Origin: a virus
Virus record (IMG/VR): IMGVR_UViG_3300028548_001226
Location: 1-29,753 of that record
Length of the DNA: 29,753 nt
Strand: one strand, 5' to 3'
In this document: positions 5,974 to 11,765 of the stretch, one piece after another
How the letters are laid out: each line of letters begins with the position of its first letter
How positions within the stretch are numbered: the first letter of the stretch is position 1
The notes under the pieces: model-generated
The model's database searches: none
What the model saw: only the letters and a program-made list of their open reading frames with translations
What the model was told of the DNA's origin: nothing
Position numbers and translations under genes: made by a program

Positions 5974-6098
5974 GTGTTCGGGCTAGAGGCTGAAGAAATC
6001 CTTAAATTAAACTTCAGAGCGTGGTTGACCCTCCAGACATAGCCCCATAGACAGCTCGGTTGCTGTTAGTGGATAGATTGGATATTCGAAACGAACAC
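5974..6098 (+). ncRNA. Candidate structured RNA leader (novel)
   Basis: The 125 bases hold nested complementary segments. P1 is GTGTTCG (5974-5980) with CGAACAC (6092-6098). P2 is GGCTA (5981-5985) with TAGCC (6040-6044). P2b is GAGG (5986-5989) with CCTC (6030-6033). P3 is CTGAAG (5990-5995) with CTTCAG (6012-6017). P4 is ACAGC (6051-6055) with GCTGT (6062-6066). P1, P2, P2b and P3 are immediately adjacent and could stack. No good coding frame runs through it, and a predicted promoter would start at its first base. No terminator follows, so it probably acts as a 5' leader of the downstream genes. It is not a tRNA and I recognise no Rfam family. Helices were found by eye; no folding energy was computed. 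Confidence 0.5.
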
Positions 6099-6108
6099 GA
6101 TTAAACCG

Positions 6109-6157
6109 CAGAGTCACTTACAGTCCTCTGTTACACCAATTTTACTAGCTTGCTAGT
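6109..6157 (+). other. Two further hairpins between structured RNA and HTH gene
   Basis: CAGAG (6109-6113) pairs with CTCTG (6126-6130), and ACTAGC (6144-6149) pairs with GCTAGT (6152-6157) around TT. The second is a near-palindrome just upstream of an AAGGG site and ATG 6171. It could be an operator or a translational control hairpin. The remaining stretch to 6248 holds only the possible N-terminal extension of the next gene. Confidence 0.35.
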
Positions 6158-6248
6158 GAAAGGGTTAAAAATGCCTGTTAAATATTATTTAATAAAAACC
6201 TTCATAAACACAATCGGGCGCGGCGTAGCCAAGCCAAAGGAGTTCAAA

Positions 6249-6461
6249 ATGAGCCAGAAACAAAGAGTCTTAGATTACTTAGAAACACACCAAACAATCA
6301 CTAGCTTAGATGCCTTCTATGATTTAGGTATCACTAGAATCTCTGCTGTAGTGTATAACCTAAAGAAAGACGGCCACCACCTGCTAAAAGAAAGCGTTAC
6401 AGTGACCAACCGCCATGGTGAGCCATGCACAGTAGCCAAGTGGAGCCTACCATGCATCTAA
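6249..6461 (+). CDS. Small winged-HTH phage protein
   Basis: 70 residues from ATG 6249, with AAGGAG six bases upstream. The sequence SQKQRVLDYLETHQTITSLDAFYDLGITRISAVVYNLKKDGHHLLKE matches the phage helix-turn-helix family often called HTH_39, which has an I-T-x-x-x-A-x-x-x-x-G-I-x-R recognition region followed by a two-stranded wing. A second in-frame start, ATG 6171 with its own AAGGG site, would add 26 residues. The protein is likely a small DNA-binding regulator or accessory at the head of the replication/recombination operon. It overlaps the next gene by ten bases. Confidence 0.75.
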   Translation: MSQKQRVLDYLETHQTITSLDAFYDLGITRISAVVYNLKKDGHHLLKESVTVTNRHGEPCTVAKWSLPCI

Positions 6462-6859
6462 AAACAGGCGAAGATTACGTAATACCTGATGACCTTTATG
6501 TGGCTTTAGTTGGTGCATACGGCGAATCAATGGTTGAGCAGGAAGTTGAGGCGATGCGGATGTGGCTATACACAAACAAAGCCAAGCGTAAAACTAAAGC
6601 TGGTATGCCTAAGTTTATCAATAGCTGGCTTGCAAGAACGAAAACAACTGGGGGTGTATCACCTTATGCTAACCAGCACACTAAGCCTTCTAACCAGTCG
6701 GCATCTAATCCTGATGAAGTGTTGCGGGGTAGGTCGTTACAGAAGGGCTTGACTGACATTAGTTTTTTAGATGGTGAAATGCGTGAAATACAAAAGCAAT
6801 ATTATTTAGCTAAAAACGGCTATTACTATGACGGTACAGGAGAGCTAAAATATGCGTGA
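6452..6859 (+). CDS. Replication-region phage protein
   Basis: 135 residues from ATG 6452, chosen because GGAG lies six bases upstream; the in-frame ATG 6425 has no good site. The segment VEQEVEAMRMWLYTNKAKRKTKAGMPKFINSWLART (about 30-65) resembles the C-terminal helix-rich part of phage replication proteins and DnaT-like adaptors, where W-L-x-x-N-x-x-x-R-K-T and F-I-x-x-W-L recur. The rest (PYANQHTKPSNQSA) looks disordered. No ATPase, primase or helicase motif is present. A role in helping recruit host replication proteins is plausible but unproven. Confidence 0.6.
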   Translation: MHLKTGEDYVIPDDLYVALVGAYGESMVEQEVEAMRMWLYTNKAKRKTKAGMPKFINSWLARTKTTGGVSPYANQHTKPSNQSASNPDEVLRGRSLQKGLTDISFLDGEMREIQKQYYLAKNGYYYDGTGELKYA

Positions 6860-7148
6860 AAAGCATCCAAACTCAGGAAAAAACGCTAAGCTATATTCTT
6901 ATGCTGGCAAAAAAGCAGGGCTTATTCTTGGCAATAAATACAGTTTACTTAAGTATGCTGAAATATCAGGCGTAAACACCAAAACCATGCACAGCAGGAT
7001 AAGAGCTAAACAGTGTAAGATTGTTACTGATTATGATTTGCGGATTGCATCCAACGGAAATTGTAATGAAGACAAGCCTTTTGAATCTCGGCTGGATACA
7101 GTCAACTCAATGATAAGTCAGGAATGGCTCGGGCGGGCTATAATTTGA
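6852..7148 (+). CDS. Small HTH-like unknown protein
   Basis: 98 residues; AGGAGAGC precedes ATG 6852, overlapping the previous gene by eight bases. The middle, LLKYAEISGVNTKTMHSRIRAKQCKIVTDYDLRIAS, has the spacing of a helix-turn-helix (A-x-x-S-G-V-x-x-x-T-x-x-x-R-I) as seen in small phage DNA-binding proteins. The N-terminus is basic. It could be a transcriptional or replication accessory factor; no family name can be given with confidence. Confidence 0.6.
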   Translation: MREKHPNSGKNAKLYSYAGKKAGLILGNKYSLLKYAEISGVNTKTMHSRIRAKQCKIVTDYDLRIASNGNCNEDKPFESRLDTVNSMISQEWLGRAII

Positions 7149-7588
7149 GTGCTGACAAGGTGATAGTTAGCCATGAAAGCGATATTGAAAAGCGCTTAAA
7201 GTTTCTATCAGACAGGCTAAAGGTTTGGGATTATTCCAGACCTTGTTCTATCACCTTGAAGCCGTATTCTAACCCTCGTTCAATCTCGCAGAACGCTATG
7301 TTTCATTCTTGGTGTAAACAGCTATCTGAATGGGTAATTAAAAGAGACCCCAGCTACACTCCTGAAAATGTTAAGCTATTATTGAAGCAGCTGTTTCTTG
7401 GTGTTGAAGATATCAAGGTTGGCAAGACAATAGTTAAAGACCAGCTCAGGCACACAGCAACACTTGATGTTGGCGAAATGCTTGATTTCTTGAATAAGGT
7501 TTACAACTGGGCATTTGATTTAGGGTTTAACCTTTACTATGACCCTCAGAGCGAATACAGCAAACTAAAAAATAAACAGGTGGAATAA
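7124..7588 (+). CDS. ninB: NinB-like recombination protein
   Basis: 154 residues. SITLKPYSNPRSISQNAMFHSWCKQLSEWV (about 43-72) contains the R-S-x-x-Q-N-x-x-x-H-x-W signature of the lambda NinB (Orf) family, followed by YTPENVKLLLKQLFLG and a helical end. NinB/Orf proteins bind single-stranded DNA with SSB and assist recombination mediator steps, fitting the ERF, exonuclease, SSB and NinG genes nearby. The start is uncertain. ATG 7124 has AGGA too close to be functional and overlaps the upstream gene by 25 bases; TTG 7145 is an alternative seven codons in. Confidence 0.8.
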   Translation: MARAGYNLSADKVIVSHESDIEKRLKFLSDRLKVWDYSRPCSITLKPYSNPRSISQNAMFHSWCKQLSEWVIKRDPSYTPENVKLLLKQLFLGVEDIKVGKTIVKDQLRHTATLDVGEMLDFLNKVYNWAFDLGFNLYYDPQSEYSKLKNKQVE

Positions 7589-8757
7589 TGGAAAAGATAG
7601 ACCCAAGGATTTTAAAAGAATTTGCAACAAGCACGCGACACCATGAAGTTTTAGACGCGGTAATATCAGAAGGCTCTCACAGGAAAGCAGCTTTTTTCTT
7701 GGGATGCACTAGGCAAACAATAGATAAAATTGTTAAGCGCTTAGAGCATAAAGCGGCATCAAAAGGTGTAGCACCTCACAGAGATTTAACAAAACAAACC
7801 GCTGAAGGATTTGCCGCAAAACGAATTTCTACTGCATACAAAGATGATGGCAGTGTGGCTTTGCAATGGGTTATCCAAGAGCCTGAAAAGGTCAGCATGA
7901 AGCAACGGCTAGACCTGATGATTGAAGGCGTGAAAGAAGATTTAGACGGCTTTAAACCACCAGCTCCAGCGCCCGCTTTAGTCTCGGATGATTATCTAGC
8001 CATGTATATGATTGGAGACCACCATTTTGGAATGCTGGCTGACTCAGAATCAAAGGTTGATGATGACGACTGGGACATTAAGATTGCCACAGAAGTTTTG
8101 ATAGATGCTACTGACCGACTAGCCAATCGTGTAGGCAATGCAAAGACAGGCGTTCTACTTAACGTGGGTGATTTCTTTCATGCTGATAGTAGTTTTAACA
8201 CTACCACCAAGGGAACGCCAGTAGACGTAGACACTCGCATTGGAAAGACCTTTAAACTGGCAGGAAGGCTGTTCAACATCTTGATAGATAAGATGCTTCA
8301 GACCCATGAGAAAGTTGTTGTGGTTAATGTTAGGGGCAACCATGACTATGATATGGCCTGTCACCTTTCAAGCTGCTTAGAGCTGCTTTATAGCAAAGAG
8401 CCAAGGGTTGAGATTGTCCAGAACTACAGCAAGTTTATATCTTACCAATGGCATAACAACCTCTTTGTTTTTCATCATGGCGACCGCATCAAGCATGAGC
8501 AGATTCTACAGACTGTAATTAAGAACCTTGACGACGAATGGGCGGAGTCTAAGAACCGCTACTGTCACCTTGGGCATATCCACCACCATACCGCCAGAGA
8601 AGTAGGTTCTATGCATTTCGAGCATTGGGGTAGCCTTACTGCTACTGACCAATGGCATAGCGACTCAGGCTACGGTGCGGAGCGTTCTATGACAGCAGTG
8701 GTTTACCACAAAGACAGCGGTGAAGATTCGCGGGTAAAAATCAAGGTGGAAGGGTGA
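7588..8757 (+). CDS. HTH-calcineurin-like metallophosphoesterase
   Basis: 389 residues. An N-terminal HTH (about 30-52, SHRKAAFFLGCTRQTIDKIVKRL) and a KDDGSVALQWVIQ strand segment (about 85-97) precede a phosphoesterase domain. Its metal-binding motifs are in order: GDHHFG (143-148), GDFFHAD (194-200), RGNHD (249-253), HHGD (296-299) and GHIHHH (329-334). All canonical metal ligands appear present, so the enzyme should be active. Similar HTH-phosphoesterase fusions occur in aquatic phages near replication genes, and a DNA or nucleotide phosphodiesterase or nuclease role is inferred. The start overlaps the NinB stop (TAATG). Confidence 0.85.
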   Translation: MEKIDPRILKEFATSTRHHEVLDAVISEGSHRKAAFFLGCTRQTIDKIVKRLEHKAASKGVAPHRDLTKQTAEGFAAKRISTAYKDDGSVALQWVIQEPEKVSMKQRLDLMIEGVKEDLDGFKPPAPAPALVSDDYLAMYMIGDHHFGMLADSESKVDDDDWDIKIATEVLIDATDRLANRVGNAKTGVLLNVGDFFHADSSFNTTTKGTPVDVDTRIGKTFKLAGRLFNILIDKMLQTHEKVVVVNVRGNHDYDMACHLSSCLELLYSKEPRVEIVQNYSKFISYQWHNNLFVFHHGDRIKHEQILQTVIKNLDDEWAESKNRYCHLGHIHHHTAREVGSMHFEHWGSLTATDQWHSDSGYGAERSMTAVVYHKDSGEDSRVKIKVEG

Positions 8758-8936
8758 GTAAAATTGTTGAACTTTTTAAGAAGAAAATTACGCTTAATAA
8801 ATTATATTGCGAGGAATGTGGTATCCCTCTGTCTTATTGGCTTGGCAACGATGACAATGCTTATGGTTTATGCAGTCGCTGCGATTTGCAAGAGGTTGAT
8901 GAAATTGAGCTTGGCACTGAGGAGACAGAACATTGA
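8754..8936 (+). CDS. Small zinc-ribbon protein
   Basis: 60 residues from GTG 8754, which overlaps the preceding TGA (GTGA) and has AAGG seven bases upstream. Cysteines in YCEECGIPLSYWLG...YGLCSRC form two C-x-x-C knuckles about 20 residues apart, typical of a zinc ribbon. The end is acidic (DEIELGTEETEH). It probably binds nucleic acid or a protein partner in the replication/recombination operon. No closer family can be assigned. Confidence 0.7.
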   Translation: MSKIVELFKKKITLNKLYCEECGIPLSYWLGNDDNAYGLCSRCDLQEVDEIELGTEETEH

Positions 8937-9145
8937 GCGCACTAGATAAGCAGCAGGGCGGAAGTCATTACAATCTATCTATCCAGCCTATAGAATACAT
9001 CTTCAAAAACAGCTTAGACTACTGTGAGGGAAATGTAGTCAAGTATATTACTAGGCATGGCAAAAAGAATGGTGCTGAGGATATACGGAAGGCTATCCAC
9101 TACTGCGAACTATTATTAGAGTTAGAATATGGCGAAAAACCCTAA
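8933..9145 (+). CDS. DUF3310 protein (SaV-like)
   Basis: 70 residues from TTG 8933, overlapping the previous stop (TTGA), with GAGGAGA at correct spacing. The sequence QQGGSHYNLSIQPIEYIFKNSLDYCEGNVVKYITRHGKKNGAEDIRKAIHYCELLLE is the full DUF3310 pattern: HY near the N-terminus, P-I-E-x-I, G-N-x-x-K-Y-I-x-R, and D-(I/L)-x-K-A. The family is labelled as a phage nucleotide-kinase-like protein in some annotations, but it lacks a P-loop here and biochemical function is unclear. It overlaps ninG by 17 bases. Confidence 0.85.
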   Translation: MSALDKQQGGSHYNLSIQPIEYIFKNSLDYCEGNVVKYITRHGKKNGAEDIRKAIHYCELLLELEYGEKP

Positions 9146-9596
9146 AAAGGTTACAGCACGTAAACCTAAAAAGAAGCCAACCGTTGCCCAAGAAATGGAG
9201 AAAGCCGCTAAGTTGTTGCAGCGGCTAGTCCGGTTAAAGGCAGCAGATGATAACGGCTACGCCCAGTGCGTTACCTGCGACAAGGTAGACCACTATAAAA
9301 ACCTTCAAGGCGGCCACTTTATACCCCGCCACAGAACCATCTTCAAGCTAGCGGAATTCAACATAAACCCACAGTGCCCTCATTGCAATTGCTGGGGTAT
9401 GAAACAGGCTCACTACGTTTTACGCTACAGACAGTGGATGGTTGACACTTATGGAGAAAGGCGCGTTAAGGCGATGGAGCGTATGGCTTGGCGTACGGCA
9501 AAGCGGTACGACAGAGAAGAAGTAATTGCTTTTGCTCGAGACCTTAAAGAACAGATTAAAGTAGAGGAATGGCGAATTGGTGAAATAAGCTGTTGA
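9129..9596 (+). CDS. ninG: NinG-like recombination nuclease
   Basis: 155 residues. A lysine-rich N-terminus (KNPKKVTARKPKKKP) leads to a zinc/HNH-like core. Ligands include C47 and C50 (CVTC), LQGGHFIPRHR with H63, and C83 and C86 (CPHC); NPQCPHCN is also characteristic. This is the lambda NinG/Rap family, a structure-specific endonuclease acting on recombination intermediates. The gene lies with ninB, erf, exonuclease and ssb. Its stop codon (9594-9596) is embedded in the -35 box of promoter copy C, so the downstream gene is independently transcribed. Confidence 0.88.
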   Translation: MAKNPKKVTARKPKKKPTVAQEMEKAAKLLQRLVRLKAADDNGYAQCVTCDKVDHYKNLQGGHFIPRHRTIFKLAEFNINPQCPHCNCWGMKQAHYVLRYRQWMVDTYGERRVKAMERMAWRTAKRYDREEVIAFARDLKEQIKVEEWRIGEISC

Positions 9597-9648
9597 CAGT
9601 AATGTAAACATCAGGCAAAGTTGGCGCACATTCAAAAACAAGCAGGGC
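9593..9648 (+). promoter_or_regulatory. Repeated promoter/operator/leader module, copy C
   Basis: TTGACA (9593-9598), 17-base spacer, CAAAGT (9616-9621), six bases, then leader 9628-9648 (ACATTC, A-rich, CAGGGC). The dyad TTGACA-N4-TGTAAA is at 9593-9608. Spacing matches copies A and B exactly. The -10 is a poor match to consensus, which suggests dependence on another factor or weak activity. It overlaps the ninG stop codon. Confidence 0.75.
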
Positions 9649-9653
9649 TGGAC

Positions 9654-10004
9654 ATGAAGCAAGAAATTAAATGGTTAATTGAAGAGTTTGTTAATTCAGA
9701 TGCTAAGTGGTGCGGTGATATTATCGACCTTTGCGATGCAAAAAAAGATGTTCTATGTTATGAGTGGTTACGAGCCAAGCCGACTTGGATGGATGACTGT
9801 TTGCCAGCAGCAATTACTGGCACTGTCAATCAACTTGCTTATTTAGATACTCTATATCTGCAAGGCTCAGACAAGGCAAGCCTGATGCTTAAAGATGCTA
9901 TCTACCTTGAACTAGAAACATCCCTCAGAGACAGAATCCAAGACCATTACAATGATGAGTTTGGCGGGCAAGATGAGCTAAGTTTTTACGGGAGCAATAA
10001 CTGA
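9654..10004 (+). CDS. Unknown acidic protein under promoter C
   Basis: 116 residues from ATG 9654, six bases after AGGG in the conserved leader. A longer frame from TTG 9621 would begin inside the -10 and transcription start and is rejected. The protein is acidic and helical (EIKWLIEEFVNSDAKWCGDIIDLCDAKKDVLCYEWLRAKPTWMDD, then LKDAIYLELETSLRDRIQDHYNDEFGGQDE). No motif or membrane segment is recognised. Because it shares its promoter with the first genes of cassettes A and B, it is probably co-regulated with them. It is followed by a chain of tiny genes with overlapping stops and starts. Confidence 0.65.
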   Translation: MKQEIKWLIEEFVNSDAKWCGDIIDLCDAKKDVLCYEWLRAKPTWMDDCLPAAITGTVNQLAYLDTLYLQGSDKASLMLKDAIYLELETSLRDRIQDHYNDEFGGQDELSFYGSNN

Positions 10005-10159
10005 TGATTAACTTTCCTTACAGATACGCTAGAATTCGTGCGGCAAAACAGCGCCGCGCACAAACTAGACAGTTTATTACACTTGGCTTTGCCTTGTTTG
10101 CGCTGTTTGCAATAGTTTCTACGATGTCTTTCAACGATTGTTTGCAGGGGGTGTGCTGA
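10004..10159 (+). CDS. Tiny membrane protein
   Basis: 51 residues: a basic N-terminus (RYARIRAAKQRRAQTRQ) followed by one hydrophobic segment (about 24-40, FITLGFALFALFAIVST) and a short tail with two cysteines. ATG 10004 overlaps the previous TGA, and GGGAG lies nine bases upstream. The positive-inside rule predicts a cytoplasmic N-terminus and an anchor in the inner membrane. No family is recognised. It is first in a group of four very small membrane proteins, possibly superinfection-exclusion or host-modification factors; that is speculation. Confidence 0.55.
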   Translation: MINFPYRYARIRAAKQRRAQTRQFITLGFALFALFAIVSTMSFNDCLQGVC

Positions 10160-10308
10160 TGATTTCTTGGGATATGATTATAGTTTTATGTGTCGGCGGC
10201 TGTTTGTTCGGCAGCGGATACCACTTAGCCTATAAACAGGCTTTATATAACGAAAGAAACCGAAAAAAACAACTTTATAAAAAAGGAAATCAAGATGACA
10301 AAGTTTGA
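10159..10308 (+). CDS. Tiny membrane protein
   Basis: 49 residues. A glycine-rich hydrophobic N-terminal segment (MISWDMIIVLCVGGCLFGSGYHLAY) is followed by a very basic tail (NERNRKKQLYKKGN). ATG 10159 overlaps the preceding TGA and has a GGGGG stretch seven bases upstream. Topology would place the tail in the cytoplasm. No family is recognised. It overlaps the next gene by 14 bases. The small size and strong coupling argue for a real but poorly conserved accessory protein. Confidence 0.55.
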   Translation: MISWDMIIVLCVGGCLFGSGYHLAYKQALYNERNRKKQLYKKGNQDDKV

Positions 10309-10453
10309 GTTCAATGATACAGAAAAGAAAGTTAGTGTTGTAATCCATAAAGAGCAAATTACGCTGCAAGAAGTAATTGTAGAGTTTCAAGATTTCCTTG
10401 AAGATGCAGGATATGATTTAGACGGTAAAATGATTAAGTTGGTATCAAAATGA
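10295..10453 (+). CDS. Small protein related to the N-domain of the adjacent MazG protein
   Basis: 52 residues, ATG 10295 with AGGA seven bases upstream. VSVVIHKEQITLQEVIVEFQDFLEDAGYDLDGKMIKLV aligns by eye with VEMTLHDEVYTRNELLEEFQTFMKACSYHFDSEEFIEVV in the next protein, sharing H-x-E, T, E-F-Q-x-F, Y, D, I and V at the same spacing. It is therefore a stand-alone copy of that domain, probably from tandem duplication. The four-base ATGA overlap with the fused gene suggests the two are made together and may pair. Function is unknown. Confidence 0.65.
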   Translation: MTKFEFNDTEKKVSVVIHKEQITLQEVIVEFQDFLEDAGYDLDGKMIKLVSK

Positions 10454-11010
10454 ACACACCAAAGATGGTTTTCAAAAATTACGGCGTTATGGGAGAGTCT
10501 GGCTATTCGTCGCCGACTGTTGAAATGACCTTACACGATGAAGTTTATACAAGGAATGAACTGCTTGAAGAATTTCAAACATTTATGAAGGCTTGCAGCT
10601 ATCATTTTGATTCGGAAGAATTTATAGAAGTAGTTTCATCTGAAGAGAAGCCTATATATCAAGAGCCTTCGGAATCCAGCCGCTTTCTCGGTATTACGAA
10701 AATGATGGAATTAGAAAGCCAGATAGTTCATTGGCATTATGCAAGAAATTTGATTGAAGGCTCGACAGATAAGCAGCAATTTAAAAAACTTGTTGAAGAG
10801 GTTGCAGAGCTATCGGCAAGCATAAAGCAAGGGAACTCTGTAATTGATGACATTGGCGACATTATAGTGGTTCTAACTAACATAGCAGAAAGGAATGCTC
10901 TGTCCCTTAGCGATTGCATGGAACACGCCTATAACGACATAAAAGACCGCAAGGGTAAGATGATTGACGGCATCTTTGTTAAAGAATCTGATTTCGAGGA
11001 TGATTCTTAA
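10450..11010 (+). CDS. MazG-domain protein with N-terminal extra domain
   Basis: 186 residues. The N-terminal 65 residues are a small domain shared with the preceding 52-residue protein. The C-terminal half (about 95-175) is MazG-like: KKLVEEVAELSASIKQGNSVIDDIGDIIVVLTNIAERN contains the E-E-x-x-E and (D)D-x-x-D metal-binding pairs of all-alpha NTP pyrophosphohydrolases, and LSLSDCMEHAYNDIKDRKGKMIDGIFVKESD completes the fold. Phage MazG proteins hydrolyse nucleoside triphosphates or alarmone-like nucleotides to adjust host metabolism; the substrate here is unknown. The extra domain may provide targeting or dimerisation. Confidence 0.82.
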   Translation: MNTPKMVFKNYGVMGESGYSSPTVEMTLHDEVYTRNELLEEFQTFMKACSYHFDSEEFIEVVSSEEKPIYQEPSESSRFLGITKMMELESQIVHWHYARNLIEGSTDKQQFKKLVEEVAELSASIKQGNSVIDDIGDIIVVLTNIAERNALSLSDCMEHAYNDIKDRKGKMIDGIFVKESDFEDDS

Positions 11011-11120
11011 TGGATACTTTCGGGCGCCTTATGGTTACATTGTGGGTATTTGGCTGCTGCTTTGTATTTGTAGCTGGTATTCTAGAATTAGCAGGGATAA
11101 TAGAGGCTTGTAATGTCTAA
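11010..11120 (+). CDS. Tiny single-TM peptide
   Basis: 36 residues: MDTFGRLMVTLWVFGCCFVFVAGILELAGIIEACNV. ATG 11010 shares its first base with the upstream TAA, and GAGGA lies nine bases upstream. Nearly the whole peptide is one hydrophobic helix with three cysteines. It is below usual annotation limits, but coupling and the hydrophobic design make translation likely. Function is unknown. Confidence 0.45.
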   Translation: MDTFGRLMVTLWVFGCCFVFVAGILELAGIIEACNV

Positions 11121-11141
11121 ATATAGAATCGGGGGAATAAT

Positions 11142-11240
11142 ATGATTTTCACTTACTGCTTAATTGGCTTAATAGTCTTACTTAATGTCTTATATGTTTT
11201 AAACGCAACTTCACACTTTGGAGATGACAACGATGAATAA
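11142..11240 (+). CDS. Tiny single-TM peptide
   Basis: 32 residues: a hydrophobic helix (MIFTYCLIGLIVLLNVLYVLNAT) and a short acidic tail (SHFGDDNDE). A strong GGGGGA site is five bases before ATG 11142. The stop overlaps the start of the secreted repeat protein by eight bases, so the two could be translationally coupled. No family is recognised; a membrane partner for the downstream exported protein is one possibility. Confidence 0.5.
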   Translation: MIFTYCLIGLIVLLNVLYVLNATSHFGDDNDE

Positions 11241-11592
11241 ATTTATTTTGATTGGATTAACGGCTTGCTTTATTTCCGCAGGCGCTAACGCTACTTGCAC
11301 ATCTAAAACCGATAGCTGGGGCAATACCCGCTACAACTGCGGCGGCACTAGCGGCACTATGACTACTGACAGCTGGGGAAACACTAGAGACTCACGTACT
11401 GGAACAACCTACAAAACAGATACTTGGGGAACTACACGCGGCTCTGATGGGACTAGCTGGAAAACTGATAGTTGGGGAACTACCCGATACAATGACGGCT
11501 CAACTTCAAAGACCGATGCTTGGGGAACCACGCGCCACAGTAACGGGACAAGCTGCAAGACCGATACATGGGGGACAACCAGATGCCAGTAA
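11233..11592 (+). CDS. Secreted WGNTR-repeat protein
   Basis: 119 residues from ATG 11233 (GGAG nine bases upstream). MNKFILIGLTACFISAGANA is a clear Sec signal peptide with an A-x-A cleavage site after A20. The mature part is six tandem units of K-T-D-(S/T/A)-W-G-(N/T)-T-R-x-x-x-G-T-S, with tryptophans at 29, 48, 65, 81, 97 and 113. Spacing settles to exactly 16 residues in the last units, suggesting a beta-solenoid or stacked hairpins. Cysteines lie near both ends (22, 36, 108, 118) and could form disulphides. I recall similar repeat proteins in bacterial chromosomes, so this looks like an acquired host-type gene exported to the periplasm. Function is unknown. Confidence 0.75.
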   Translation: MNKFILIGLTACFISAGANATCTSKTDSWGNTRYNCGGTSGTMTTDSWGNTRDSRTGTTYKTDTWGTTRGSDGTSWKTDSWGTTRYNDGSTSKTDAWGTTRHSNGTSCKTDTWGTTRCQ

Positions 11593-11765
11593 ATAAAGAA
11601 GAGGCGCAGGCGATGATTGATAAGGCTAACAAGTATGCGGATGAAGCTATTTCACCTAGTAAGCGAAAAGCTGTTATTGCATGGCTCAAGAAGGACTTTG
11701 TGACAATGAACAGAGGGTGCGTTATACTCGAATTAATCCTGATAGCTTTGCTGTTATGGTTTTAG
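11583..11765 (+). CDS. Small C-terminally anchored membrane protein
   Basis: 60 residues from ATG 11583 (GGGGGA seven bases upstream), overlapping the repeat-protein gene by ten bases. A charged helical cytoplasmic part (NKEEAQAMIDKANKYADEAISPSKRKAVIAWLKKDF) precedes a terminal hydrophobic segment (CVILELILIALLLWF). This is tail-anchored architecture, similar to the 2286 lysis-region protein but without sequence similarity. It is probably co-translated with the secreted repeat protein. No family is recognised. Confidence 0.6.
   Translation: MPVNKEEAQAMIDKANKYADEAISPSKRKAVIAWLKKDFVTMNRGCVILELILIALLLWF

Noticed and set aside
6085-6091. TTCGAAA resembling a tRNA T-loop in the structured RNA
   Set aside because: No five-base T-stem flanks it and no cloverleaf can be built; the flanking sequence instead pairs in the long closing helix.
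6510-6752. 80-residue plus-strand frame inside the 6452 gene
   Set aside because: A shifted frame of a gene with good start signals and phage-like sequence; no supporting motif.
8764-8949. 61-residue frame overlapping the zinc-ribbon gene
   Set aside because: The zinc-ribbon frame has paired C-x-x-C motifs and coupled start and stop; the other frame has neither.
9621-9653. TTG start extending the 9654 gene
   Set aside because: It would begin in the -10/start region of promoter copy C and lacks a ribosome-binding site.
11114-11146. Ten-codon frame starting ATGTCTAAATAT
   Set aside because: Too short, no ribosome-binding site, and it overlaps the better-supported start at 11142.
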